Source: a virus
Virus record (IMG/VR): IMGVR_UViG_3300036801_000145
Span: 1 to 36,210 of that record
Length of the DNA stretch: 36,210 nucleotides
Strand: one strand, 5' to 3'
The translations under genes and the position numbers were made by a program. Below are positions 15,818-23,335 of the stretch, piece after piece. Numbering within the stretch: position 1 is the stretch's first letter; the number at the start of each line of letters is the position of its first letter. The notes under the pieces were generated by a model, which searched no databases, was not told where the DNA came from, and saw only the letters and a program-made list of their open reading frames with translations.

Positions 15818-17512
15818 CTACACCTTGGTAACACCTGTGATCGCGCCACACCAACCGGGGGCATAACAGACCGCACATCCGTACCAGTAACTCGACGTCT
15901 CGTAGGCGAACTGCGTCACGGGCCACTGGATCGCCATGTAGTCCTGGACGTTGTACACCGCGAATACATCCGAGATGTTCGAGTCCGGCATCGGCAATGT
16001 CCAAGAAATGATCGGCATGTTCCCCTGAGGCAACCATGGATGGACCGTAACCGGCACCATTTTTCCCGTGACCTCGTTCTGGAGACCGGTCACCAACGCG
16101 CCCAGGTGAGCCTCGTGCGCACCCTCAGTACCAGACCCGTCGATCAGGCTGATCTGGTAGTTCGAGGAAGCAGAGGTCTTGAGTAGATCACTGAGCTGCT
16201 TACGGTCATTTCCGTTGGCTAGAATCTCATCAGGATCTGCCTTGACACTATCGTACAAGGAAGCGAAGGCCGAGAAGAACTCCGCCCCCGGGTTGGCGAC
16301 GTTCAGCCCACCGTTGATCCCGCCCGTGGGCTGGTTGGGAATGGCGGAGATGTTCTTGACGTAGCCCGAGTTCGCACCCGTGCAGTACGTCAGGATCCCG
16401 TCGTAATCCAGCGCGGAGCCCGAGGAGTCAGAGGCAGACGGGACAGAGCCGGACGTCGGAAGCGCACCCTGCACGATAAACGCACCGCCAGAGGTGCGGC
16501 CAGCGAACCAGCTGGCGGAAAGGCCCGGGTCCGAAGCACCAGTTCCGAGGTACACCTTCATCCCAGTCGCGCCAGCCGGCAGCGTGGCGGTAACCGACAC
16601 GTAGCTGCCGGCCGCGGCAACCACGGTGGTCGCGGACGAGGAAGCAGACTCGCCCCAGACGGACTCGGCGGTCACCCGCACGTAGATGTTCGTGGTGTAG
16701 CCGGTAATTGGCGCGTAGCCAGTCGTGCCCACCACCGCGATCGGGGCGGTAACGCCAGTCGGAGCGGTCAGCGCGCCCGCGAAGCCGGAAACGGTACCTC
16801 GCCCTCCAAGGAGCATGCGCTCCTCCAGCAACATGCTGCTCCACAAGACAGAGGTCTGGGACAGCTGGCGAATATCTTGGTAGCCCTGGCCGGAGAACTG
16901 CGCAGCCCACGAAACCTGATCCGACACACCGAACTGCAGATAAGGAACGGACGCCTGGTCACCGGCGTAGCTGATCTTCGGACCACGCAGGTAGTTAATC
17001 GCACCGAACGTGGTAGTCGAGGTCTCAGTAATGCCGGGCCGCATCAGGGAAAGGCCCCCGGTACCGCTACCAGTGAACCCTGTGATTCTTTTATACTGGT
17101 GCGCCGTACCGACACCCTTACGGCGGGCGATGCGGTTACGCAGCGGGGTAGGCCGCGGCGCGAGCAGCTTAGCGGGCGCTTCAAGGTCGTAAGCCTGCAA
17201 ACCACCGGTACCACCAAGGGCACCACCACTGCCAACGAGGATGTCCTTGCCGATATCTGTACCGGCCAGCGAAGTACGCACCGACTCCAGCAGCTCGGGC
17301 GAGAGCGCCTTCTGCACGATGTCGGTGCCGAGCGACTTCTGCAGCTCGACGATCGGGTTGACCTCCGCACCCTCCAGGGTGGGCACGCCTGGGGCGGGCA
17401 GCGGATTCTCGGCGGACTTTTTCAGTCCATCCTTATACGCTTCGAAACGCTCGGTGATCTCCACCGAACTTTCGGCGTCGCCAAACATGTCAGCGACCTT
17501 GGGTACGGGCAT
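15818..17512 (-). CDS. Major capsid protein, HK97-type, with inserted Ig-like domain
   Basis: 564 residues starting MPVPKVADMFGDAESSVEIT. The N-terminal 110 residues are helical and charged, as in the delta region of HK97-fold capsids. The core continues with LRNRIARRKGVGTAHQYKRI and YLQFGVSDQVSWAAQFSGQG. Residues about 255-360 are an extra beta domain (YVRVTAESVWGESASSSATT, VSVTATLPAGATGMKVYLGT) that looks like a fibronectin or Ig-like insertion. The C-terminal part (DPDEILANGNDRKQLSDLLK and MPIISWTLPMPDSNISDVF) returns to the capsid fold. Size is above the usual 300-400 because of these additions. Position after the protease/scaffold gene is canonical. Confidence 0.9.
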   Translation of the reverse strand: MPVPKVADMFGDAESSVEITERFEAYKDGLKKSAENPLPAPGVPTLEGAEVNPIVELQKSLGTDIVQKALSPELLESVRTSLAGTDIGKDILVGSGGALGGTGGLQAYDLEAPAKLLAPRPTPLRNRIARRKGVGTAHQYKRITGFTGSGTGGLSLMRPGITETSTTTFGAINYLRGPKISYAGDQASVPYLQFGVSDQVSWAAQFSGQGYQDIRQLSQTSVLWSSMLLEERMLLGGRGTVSGFAGALTAPTGVTAPIAVVGTTGYAPITGYTTNIYVRVTAESVWGESASSSATTVVAAAGSYVSVTATLPAGATGMKVYLGTGASDPGLSASWFAGRTSGGAFIVQGALPTSGSVPSASDSSGSALDYDGILTYCTGANSGYVKNISAIPNQPTGGINGGLNVANPGAEFFSAFASLYDSVKADPDEILANGNDRKQLSDLLKTSASSNYQISLIDGSGTEGAHEAHLGALVTGLQNEVTGKMVPVTVHPWLPQGNMPIISWTLPMPDSNISDVFAVYNVQDYMAIQWPVTQFAYETSSYWYGCAVCYAPGWCGAITGVTKV

Positions 17513-17531
17513 TATCCTGTCCTCACAAGAA

Positions 17532-17555
17532 AACCCCCGGCTCGTGGCTCAGGGG
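17532..17555 (-). terminator. Weak terminator between protease and capsid genes
   Basis: On the minus strand ACCCC (17555-17551) can pair with GGGGT (17536-17532) with two internal GC pairs, followed by TTTTC. It could reduce read-through or mark a processing site, but the stem has internal mismatches. Confidence 0.35.
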
Positions 17556-17576
17556 TAGCGGATAGATCGTGGGGTG

Positions 17577-18188
17577 TTACAGGGCCTTGATTTCGGCGTC
17601 AATCTGAACGGCCTTCTGCGTATAGCCCTTGCGCAGGTCCGGGTCCTCAGCCTTGGAAGCCAGCACCTTGTAGCGCGCCGACTGCTCCAGCAGATCGGAC
17701 CTACGGGCATTAACCCGCTCGGCCTCGGTCCGGCGCAAGGCCGGACCTCCAGGAGTGGCCATCTGCTCGACCTTTACCAGCCGCTCGCCCAGTTCACTGA
17801 GCGACTTTGCGGTGATCTCTGTCGACGCCTCCACGATGTCCACGAACATCTTGCGTAGCGGTGAATCTTCCTTCTCGAAGGCGCCCGTGAACGCCTTGAT
17901 CAGGGAGTCTGGGTCGGTGACGGGATCGATGCCCGCCGCCTTGGTGGTGTTGTGTGCCGCGCCGGACATGTCAATGTCCGCGTCGGCGGACTTGTCGGTG
18001 TCAGTAACCTCGTCCGACTTCTCGGCATCGGTGTCCTCAGCCTTGTCGGTAGACGCGGTCTCGTTCAACGCCTTGGCGACGTCTCCTAGCGCCTCATCGA
18101 CAGCCTTCCCGACAGTCTCGTCGAGCTTGTCGTCATTGACGGTCACCGTCACATTGCCAGCGTTACTGGTCTCGGTCTTCTGGGTCAT
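17577..18188 (-). CDS. Possible internally started scaffold protein
   Basis: An in-frame ATG at 18188 (MTQKTETSNAGNVTV) is preceded by AGGAAGGG 9 nt upstream, a much better ribosome site than expected inside a gene. It falls exactly at the junction between the helical domain and the acidic scaffold part. Translation from here would give a 203-residue scaffold without the protease, the same design as lambda C/Nu3. This is a prediction from the site alone. Confidence 0.45.
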   Translation of the reverse strand: MTQKTETSNAGNVTVTVNDDKLDETVGKAVDEALGDVAKALNETASTDKAEDTDAEKSDEVTDTDKSADADIDMSGAAHNTTKAAGIDPVTDPDSLIKAFTGAFEKEDSPLRKMFVDIVEASTEITAKSLSELGERLVKVEQMATPGGPALRRTEAERVNARRSDLLEQSARYKVLASKAEDPDLRKGYTQKAVQIDAEIKAL

Positions 18189-19451
18189 CGTCTGTTTCCC
18201 TTCCTCGGCCATGACCTCGGAGTCCACGGCCTTGTTCGAACCGGACGACGACCAGTTGTCCGGGATCATGTCGGATGCACCGAGCGCCTTGGCCCGGCGA
18301 ATGATATAGGCACGGATCGCATCGTGGCTGGCACCGCCACGGCCAACCGCATGGATCGCGTTAAAGAGGTCTTCCTTGTCGCCGATGGGGTAGGAGGGCT
18401 GGCCGTTGGCGTTGCGGAACGCTTGGCCGCGGCCGAGCATCGAACGCAATTCCTCGGCCGAATACTTGCCCTTCGCGATGTCCACGTCCGCGGCCAGCTG
18501 TAGCGACGCGCTGTCCGGGTCGACACCATCCTGCTCAGCGCGTTCTCGGCGAGAGAAGTAACGCAGCGCATCCACCGCGGACATCAGCAGATGAATGTCG
18601 CAGTCCTGGCTGGGCATCTTGGCGAGGCCTTGCGCCTCTGAAATGATCAGCCGCGCGATGGTGGCGATAGCCTGATCGGCACCGCTGATGTCACCGGACT
18701 CATCCTGGCCGAGCCCGTCGGCGGCCTTGGTAATGCTCTCCACCAGCTCGATCGCCTTCGCGCGGTCGAACTCCGCGGCCCAACCGCAGGTAAGGTGGCC
18801 GCCCTCGCCGCAGTCGCCGCACTTCTGGCCCGGAGCTGGAGCATCGAGCCGTTCAACGTTGGTGACTTTGATGGTGTCCACCTGCGCGGCCTTAGCGAGC
18901 GCCTCCTCGTCGACCAGCAGTTCCTCGCAACGGACAAGGCCACGTTCCTCATCCAGGTCGCCAGGCGAGCCGTGCCAGCCCTCCTTCGCGGACTTGCAGA
19001 GCGTCAGGATCGCGTTCGAGTTCGCGGGCCGATCGACCAGGCTGACCTCAGTAATGGTGCCGCCCTTAATCAGGCCGTTGCGGGCGAGGTCACTCTTGAC
19101 GATCTTCGGCTTGCGGATACCGATGCTGAACCCGGTGAAGATGCCGGCCCGCGTCTTGGCGATGGCGAGCGGGTCGACGATCCGCGCGGTGATGTAGTGG
19201 CCATCCTCCGCGGCCTCGTGCTCGATCGCCTTGCCGATCGCGCTGTCAGCACGATGCTGCTCGCGGATATTCCCGCCCACACCTCGGCCCGAATCGAACC
19301 ACTGCGGCATGGCGGTCTTCAGCCACGCGGCGTCGCAGCGCTGCTCATCGAGGTCGAGGCTGTCATCGGTGGCCTTGCCATAGACAAGGAGGCTCCCATC
19401 ACCCTGTTCGGCGGTCTTGGTGATCGGCGCGAACGTCGAAGTGAGGTCCAT
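17577..19451 (-). CDS. Prohead protease fused to a scaffold domain
   Basis: 624 residues. Residues 1-165 match the HK97-family (S78) prohead protease: a short N-terminal strand, then GNIREQHRADSAIGKA (catalytic His region), GIFTGFSIGI (catalytic Ser region) and TITEVSLVDRPAN. Residues about 210-230 hold a zinc-knuckle-like C-G-D-C...H-L-T-C. About 300-410 is helical. From about 420 to the end the chain is acidic and low complexity (DKAEDTDAEKSDEVTDTDKS) and then coiled coil, as in scaffolding proteins. So protease and scaffold are one gene, with a possible internal start for scaffold alone (separate entry). It precedes the major capsid gene. Confidence 0.88.
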   Translation of the reverse strand: MDLTSTFAPITKTAEQGDGSLLVYGKATDDSLDLDEQRCDAAWLKTAMPQWFDSGRGVGGNIREQHRADSAIGKAIEHEAAEDGHYITARIVDPLAIAKTRAGIFTGFSIGIRKPKIVKSDLARNGLIKGGTITEVSLVDRPANSNAILTLCKSAKEGWHGSPGDLDEERGLVRCEELLVDEEALAKAAQVDTIKVTNVERLDAPAPGQKCGDCGEGGHLTCGWAAEFDRAKAIELVESITKAADGLGQDESGDISGADQAIATIARLIISEAQGLAKMPSQDCDIHLLMSAVDALRYFSRRERAEQDGVDPDSASLQLAADVDIAKGKYSAEELRSMLGRGQAFRNANGQPSYPIGDKEDLFNAIHAVGRGGASHDAIRAYIIRRAKALGASDMIPDNWSSSGSNKAVDSEVMAEEGKQTMTQKTETSNAGNVTVTVNDDKLDETVGKAVDEALGDVAKALNETASTDKAEDTDAEKSDEVTDTDKSADADIDMSGAAHNTTKAAGIDPVTDPDSLIKAFTGAFEKEDSPLRKMFVDIVEASTEITAKSLSELGERLVKVEQMATPGGPALRRTEAERVNARRSDLLEQSARYKVLASKAEDPDLRKGYTQKAVQIDAEIKAL

Positions 19452-19486
19452 GTCGGAGTCGTCCCCTTTTAGTCATCTTGTTCGCG

Positions 19487-20188
19487 CTAGGTGAACAGCG
19501 GGCTACCCCAGCTCTGCGCGTAGCAGCGGCACCTCGGATGCGCCGCCCCTGGATAGGTCCCGTCCGGCGGGTTGTCGGCGGTGAACAACCGCCCCTCCAA
19601 CATCGCGCAGGCAGCCTCAACACGGCTGTCGCCCTGAGTTCTCCAAGCCAGTAACGGCCCGTTCTCCTCGGTCACCTCATCGACCGCGCGCGCTGCCCGG
19701 CGACGGTTGCGCCCCGCGGCCACATGCATATCGAGGTAGCGACGTTCACGCTTCAGCGCACGGTCGTACGCGCCGTCCTCGGTCACCGCGGCGATCAATG
19801 CGGTGGTCAGCCGACGCGCGGCGGCCAACACATACGCCGCCCGCATGCCGGGCTCTTCTCCCGCCACCCGGCGCATCGCGGGCATGCCCTCGAACGGCGC
19901 GGGAGCACCGTGGCGACTGCGGCCAGTCATCGGCTTCGCCAGCACCATCGCGCCGACCGTGATCGCGGCCTCGCGCCCCACCCCGAGCGCGACCAACTCC
20001 TCGATAAGGTCGTCCGGTAGCGCGGTGGCCCCGATCGCGGTCTTGGAGGCGAACCAGTCGGTGAGCGCCTTGAGTGCCCGAGCTTCGTCACCGAGGAGGT
20101 TACGTTGATAGGCCTTGCGCAGGTCGGCGGAAACGGAAGCGGCCTTAGCCCGCGCGACGGCCATGAGCGCCCGCACGGTCGCGTCCAT
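19487..20188 (-). CDS. MuF-like minor capsid (head morphogenesis) protein
   Basis: 233 residues. The C-terminal end reads WRTQGDSRVEAACAMLEGRL, then YPGAAHPRCRCYAQS, the signature of Mu gpF-like proteins (D-x-R-V, small residue-rich segment, then HPxCRC). The N-terminal 180 residues are helical and very basic/Ala-rich (MRAAYVLAAARRLTTALIA), typical for proteins packed inside proheads near the portal. It starts 4 bp after the portal stop, so the two are co-translated. In Mu and SPP1 the family takes part in early head assembly or is injected with DNA. Confidence 0.8.
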   Translation of the reverse strand: MDATVRALMAVARAKAASVSADLRKAYQRNLLGDEARALKALTDWFASKTAIGATALPDDLIEELVALGVGREAAITVGAMVLAKPMTGRSRHGAPAPFEGMPAMRRVAGEEPGMRAAYVLAAARRLTTALIAAVTEDGAYDRALKRERRYLDMHVAAGRNRRRAARAVDEVTEENGPLLAWRTQGDSRVEAACAMLEGRLFTADNPPDGTYPGAAHPRCRCYAQSWGSPLFT

Positions 20189-20191
20189 GAA

Positions 20192-23100
20192 CTACCCCCC
20201 GTCGTACAGCTCGAACAGCGCCTTACACGCGTCGATGTCCCCGGCCGCGGCCAGCCGGTTGGCCGCGGCCGCGACCTCCGGCGAGAAGCACTTGAACGCG
20301 AAGTCGCGCCACTCGGTGTCGCGGCGCTTGGCGAACGTGAGGAACTTCTTACGCTCCGCGATACGGCCGTCGCTGGTGTCCATGATCTGGGGTTTTGCGT
20401 CGCTCGGCTTCTTCGACCCGGGCGCCGGCGGCTCCGGCCGGTAACCGGGCTGGTTCTGCGCGGCGGTGGGCAGGTTTCCAGGCATGCCGACCGGTTGCAC
20501 CTCGACATTCAAGAACGCCGGACCGGTAGGCGTGGCGAGATAGGGCTGGTTCGCCTCCGGGAACTCATACCGCGGCAGATTCAGCTGATCGCGGCCCTCA
20601 TTCAACGTTTGCAAACCGGACCCGATAAAGCCGGTGAGCAAGTTCGCCTCCCGTTCCTCGTTCTCGTCATCAAGACCGTGGAATCGGAAGGTGATCTCGG
20701 GCGGCATATGCAGGTAGTTCGTCGACACCTCGTTGACCAAGTCAATGATCCACTGCGCGGTCGGCTTGGTACCGCGACGCATCTGGCTGTCCATCTCGGC
20801 CTGCTGCATAGATTGGCCGCCCATGCCGCCCATGCCGTGGTTCGGAGTGAATCCAAGGCTGGTGGGCAGCACCTCGAACGCCGCGCAAATCAACCGCACC
20901 AAGTGCAGGTCGAAATCACTCGTGAACTTCGCCTCGTGGCTGTGCGGGTATTCGGCATTAAATCCGGCCGGCAGAAAGCGCGCACGATGCCGCTCGGCGG
21001 TGCGGCCGGACAGATCGTCGTTGAACACCGCTTCGTATTGCCGCAGCTGCTCCGGCGTCATCGTGGTGTCGACCATTACCAGCATCTCGGGCGTGACGCC
21101 CGCGGAATACTCGCTACGCAGCCAGTCAAATCTCTTCAGCCACAGATCGATGTCGGCGAGCGCCTGCTCTACGTTGCTGAATCCGTAAGGCGACCGAGTA
21201 CGTCGGTTTCGCACCTTGTAGATAAGGGTGTCGGTGTCCGCGGCCGGACCGGTGACGTTGCCGTAGATCGCCGAGGTGAACTCCGCGTCGACATGCTCCG
21301 GCGGGCTCTGGGAAAATTCTCCACGCGGAAATCCGAATAGGATTTGTTGGTAACTCGCCAATGGAGGCTGCGGAGTCGCGCCTCGGTGATCAAGCAGGGG
21401 CTTAATTGTATTCCCACACCAGGCAGGCTTACCATTGCGACGCACATAAAGTACCTCATTGGGCACGCTGACGCAGAAAACAACGCCATCATATGGAACG
21501 CGCTCAACCTGCCAAGTTCGGTACTCGCTACGCGACAACGCCACGGTGTAGCGACGACGTTTATTCACGGCCTTGATAACACGGCCGCCGGGCATGACGG
21601 TGTCTGCGGTGTCCTGGCCGCTACGGACACTCGCCGAACGGCCAATCTTCTGGGCGATCTCCTGGAGATCATCGGCCATGTGCGGGCTGACTGTGGAAAT
21701 GGTCTCAGTCACGCCATAATGACCGTCGCCGAGCATGTAGAACCGCCAGAAGATGCCAAGCTGGCGCGCCGACATTCCTTTAACGATCTCCGGCACGTAC
21801 TTCTCGTGCGCCTTGCCGAACTGAGCCAGGTAGTCGTGCAGCACCTTGCGCCCGACAATGAAGCTCTTGCCGGTGTGGCAAACCTTGCGGCCGAAGATTC
21901 GCTCCAGCAACTCCCGGAATGGGAGGAATCCCTTGGATTTCGGATCCTGTGTGATAGCGACCTGGTCGCCACCAGTGAAACAGCCCTCGGACAAGTACAT
22001 ACCCATGAACGCGGCGAAGTCATCCCCAGAACAGGCAAATGACATCGCGGTGGTGTGCCGCGCGTCGCCCGCCAGGCATCGCGTGCAACCGCACCCCCCA
22101 GGCAACTCGAAGCGATCCAAGTCCGCGGCCTCCCACCGGGAGGTCATGGGGATGCGACGACCGAGGCGCCCCTCACCAAGTTCAGACAGCTCACCCGCGG
22201 TAACGATGACCTCCCCCCGCTCCCGGTGACGGGAACCGCCCAGCGCACGCGGCAGCCCCTCAATCACCATTCGGTGATTTGGGGTGACCAACACGTCCAT
22301 TGAACGAGAGCGGAAATGGCACATCTCGCCCTTGAATGGGGCGCGGTGGTAGTAAGTGGCCTGCTGCCACTCGAACTCCTTGGTCTTCGGATTGCGAGTG
22401 GCGAACCAGTCGGTCTTGATATTGGCCTCAAAAAACTTCAACCAGCCACGTCGAGTCAGTACCTCGGTGTCGTCCGAGTAGCACGATGCATCCAACAATT
22501 CCAACGAATGAAGGTCCCCATTCATTTGCATGTGCGGGTAAACCGCGACCGCATCAAGGACTTGCTGGTCCTCCAACAGTGCTCCGAGCCACTCGCTGAA
22601 CGTCCAGTTATTGATCCGGTCGGGCTTCGTCCACCAGTCATGCAGCCGCTCGATGTCGTCGGCGTGCTTATCCTGCAGTTCCGACGTCATCGCCTGATCG
22701 GAGGTACCCCGCTGACGCGCCAGATGCCGAGCGCGCGCCGAGTTGACTCCGAAGCTCCACTCCAACCCGGTCATCGCGGCCTTGTTCACCTCGATGCAAG
22801 CCCGCATGATCGACACCTGGTCGGCCGCGTCACGCAGCACCGACCAGGGCGTCGCGCGGGTACGGGTAGTCTGCAGATTCCAGCTGACCGGGTATTCCCA
22901 GCGCCGGGGAGCTGGCCTACCGCTGGGTAGCGTCGGATCGATCGGGGCCGGGAACAACGGCTCGCCCGGCCCGAAGCTGACGTTATCGAGCGGGTCGCGG
23001 TTGAGCGCGACGGAGTTGCTCGGGCGCACCAGGCCACGCTGCTGCAGGGCCTGCAGGTAGCCGGCGGTGACCTGGTTGGTCTGGGTGCCGGGCGGCAGCG

Positions 23101-23194
23101 TGAGGGCCTTCGTGATCTCTTCCCGGACGATGTCCCGAACATCTTGCCCCGGCGACTGGGACTGAGGCAGAGGGCGACGACGGCGACGAGACAC
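20192..23194 (-). CDS. Portal protein precursor containing an intein
   Basis: 1000 residues from a GTG preceded by AGAGGGGG; without the intein (residues 238-595) the portal is 642 residues, a normal actinophage size. Portal features: NNWTFSEWLGALLEDQQVLD and YPHMQMNGDLHSLELLDAS before the intein, then TIKPLLDHRGATPQPPLASY, YGFSNVEQALADIDLWLKRF, and GVTPEMLVMVDTTMTPEQLR after it. The C-terminus contains a Gly/Met-rich loop (GMGGMGGQSM) and a disordered Pro-rich stretch. The intein splits LELLDAS from TIKPLLD, a strongly conserved portal motif. The portal forms the dodecameric DNA channel. Confidence 0.92.
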   Translation of the reverse strand: MSRRRRRPLPQSQSPGQDVRDIVREEITKALTLPPGTQTNQVTAGYLQALQQRGLVRPSNSVALNRDPLDNVSFGPGEPLFPAPIDPTLPSGRPAPRRWEYPVSWNLQTTRTRATPWSVLRDAADQVSIMRACIEVNKAAMTGLEWSFGVNSARARHLARQRGTSDQAMTSELQDKHADDIERLHDWWTKPDRINNWTFSEWLGALLEDQQVLDAVAVYPHMQMNGDLHSLELLDASCYSDDTEVLTRRGWLKFFEANIKTDWFATRNPKTKEFEWQQATYYHRAPFKGEMCHFRSRSMDVLVTPNHRMVIEGLPRALGGSRHRERGEVIVTAGELSELGEGRLGRRIPMTSRWEAADLDRFELPGGCGCTRCLAGDARHTTAMSFACSGDDFAAFMGMYLSEGCFTGGDQVAITQDPKSKGFLPFRELLERIFGRKVCHTGKSFIVGRKVLHDYLAQFGKAHEKYVPEIVKGMSARQLGIFWRFYMLGDGHYGVTETISTVSPHMADDLQEIAQKIGRSASVRSGQDTADTVMPGGRVIKAVNKRRRYTVALSRSEYRTWQVERVPYDGVVFCVSVPNEVLYVRRNGKPAWCGNTIKPLLDHRGATPQPPLASYQQILFGFPRGEFSQSPPEHVDAEFTSAIYGNVTGPAADTDTLIYKVRNRRTRSPYGFSNVEQALADIDLWLKRFDWLRSEYSAGVTPEMLVMVDTTMTPEQLRQYEAVFNDDLSGRTAERHRARFLPAGFNAEYPHSHEAKFTSDFDLHLVRLICAAFEVLPTSLGFTPNHGMGGMGGQSMQQAEMDSQMRRGTKPTAQWIIDLVNEVSTNYLHMPPEITFRFHGLDDENEEREANLLTGFIGSGLQTLNEGRDQLNLPRYEFPEANQPYLATPTGPAFLNVEVQPVGMPGNLPTAAQNQPGYRPEPPAPGSKKPSDAKPQIMDTSDGRIAERKKFLTFAKRRDTEWRDFAFKCFSPEVAAAANRLAAAGDIDACKALFELYDGG
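21410..22483 (-). other. LAGLIDADG intein in the portal gene
   Basis: 358 codons, Cys238 to Asn595 of the precursor. Block A starts CYSDDTEVLTRRGW. Block B carries VTPNHRMVIE (T-x-x-H). Two LAGLIDADG-type helices are visible: FAAFMGMYLSEGC and LGIFWRFYMLGDGHY, each with the acidic residue expected for metal binding. A Cys-rich insert (GGCGCTRCLAGD) lies between block B and the endonuclease. Block F/G is YDGVVFCVSVPNEVLYVRRN and ends W-C-G-N, with Thr as the +1 extein residue. The penultimate residue is Gly rather than the usual His, which is a known variant. All parts are in frame, so splicing and homing both look possible. Confidence 0.9.
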
Positions 23195-23217
23195 GTGGTA
23201 TACCCCCTCTTAATGGA

Positions 23218-23325
23218 CTACGGCGTGGCGGCGACCGGGACCATCCGCTCTCTGCTGTGAAACCACGGTGGCGGGATCACCACTGGTGCCCGCCCGGTTG
23301 TCGCCCTTACCCGCGGATCGGCCAC
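23218..23325 (-). CDS. Possible 35-residue protein between TerL and portal
   Basis: A GTG-started frame of 35 codons lies in the 141-bp gap. Its product (ends WFHSRERMVPVAATP) looks protein-like and its stop is 24 nt before the portal start. There is no well-spaced Shine-Dalgarno (AAGGT touches the GTG), so translation is doubtful. The rest of the gap holds only the portal ribosome site. Confidence 0.25.
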   Translation of the reverse strand: MADPRVRATTGRAPVVIPPPWFHSRERMVPVAATP

Positions 23326-23335
23326 ACCTTGGTAG

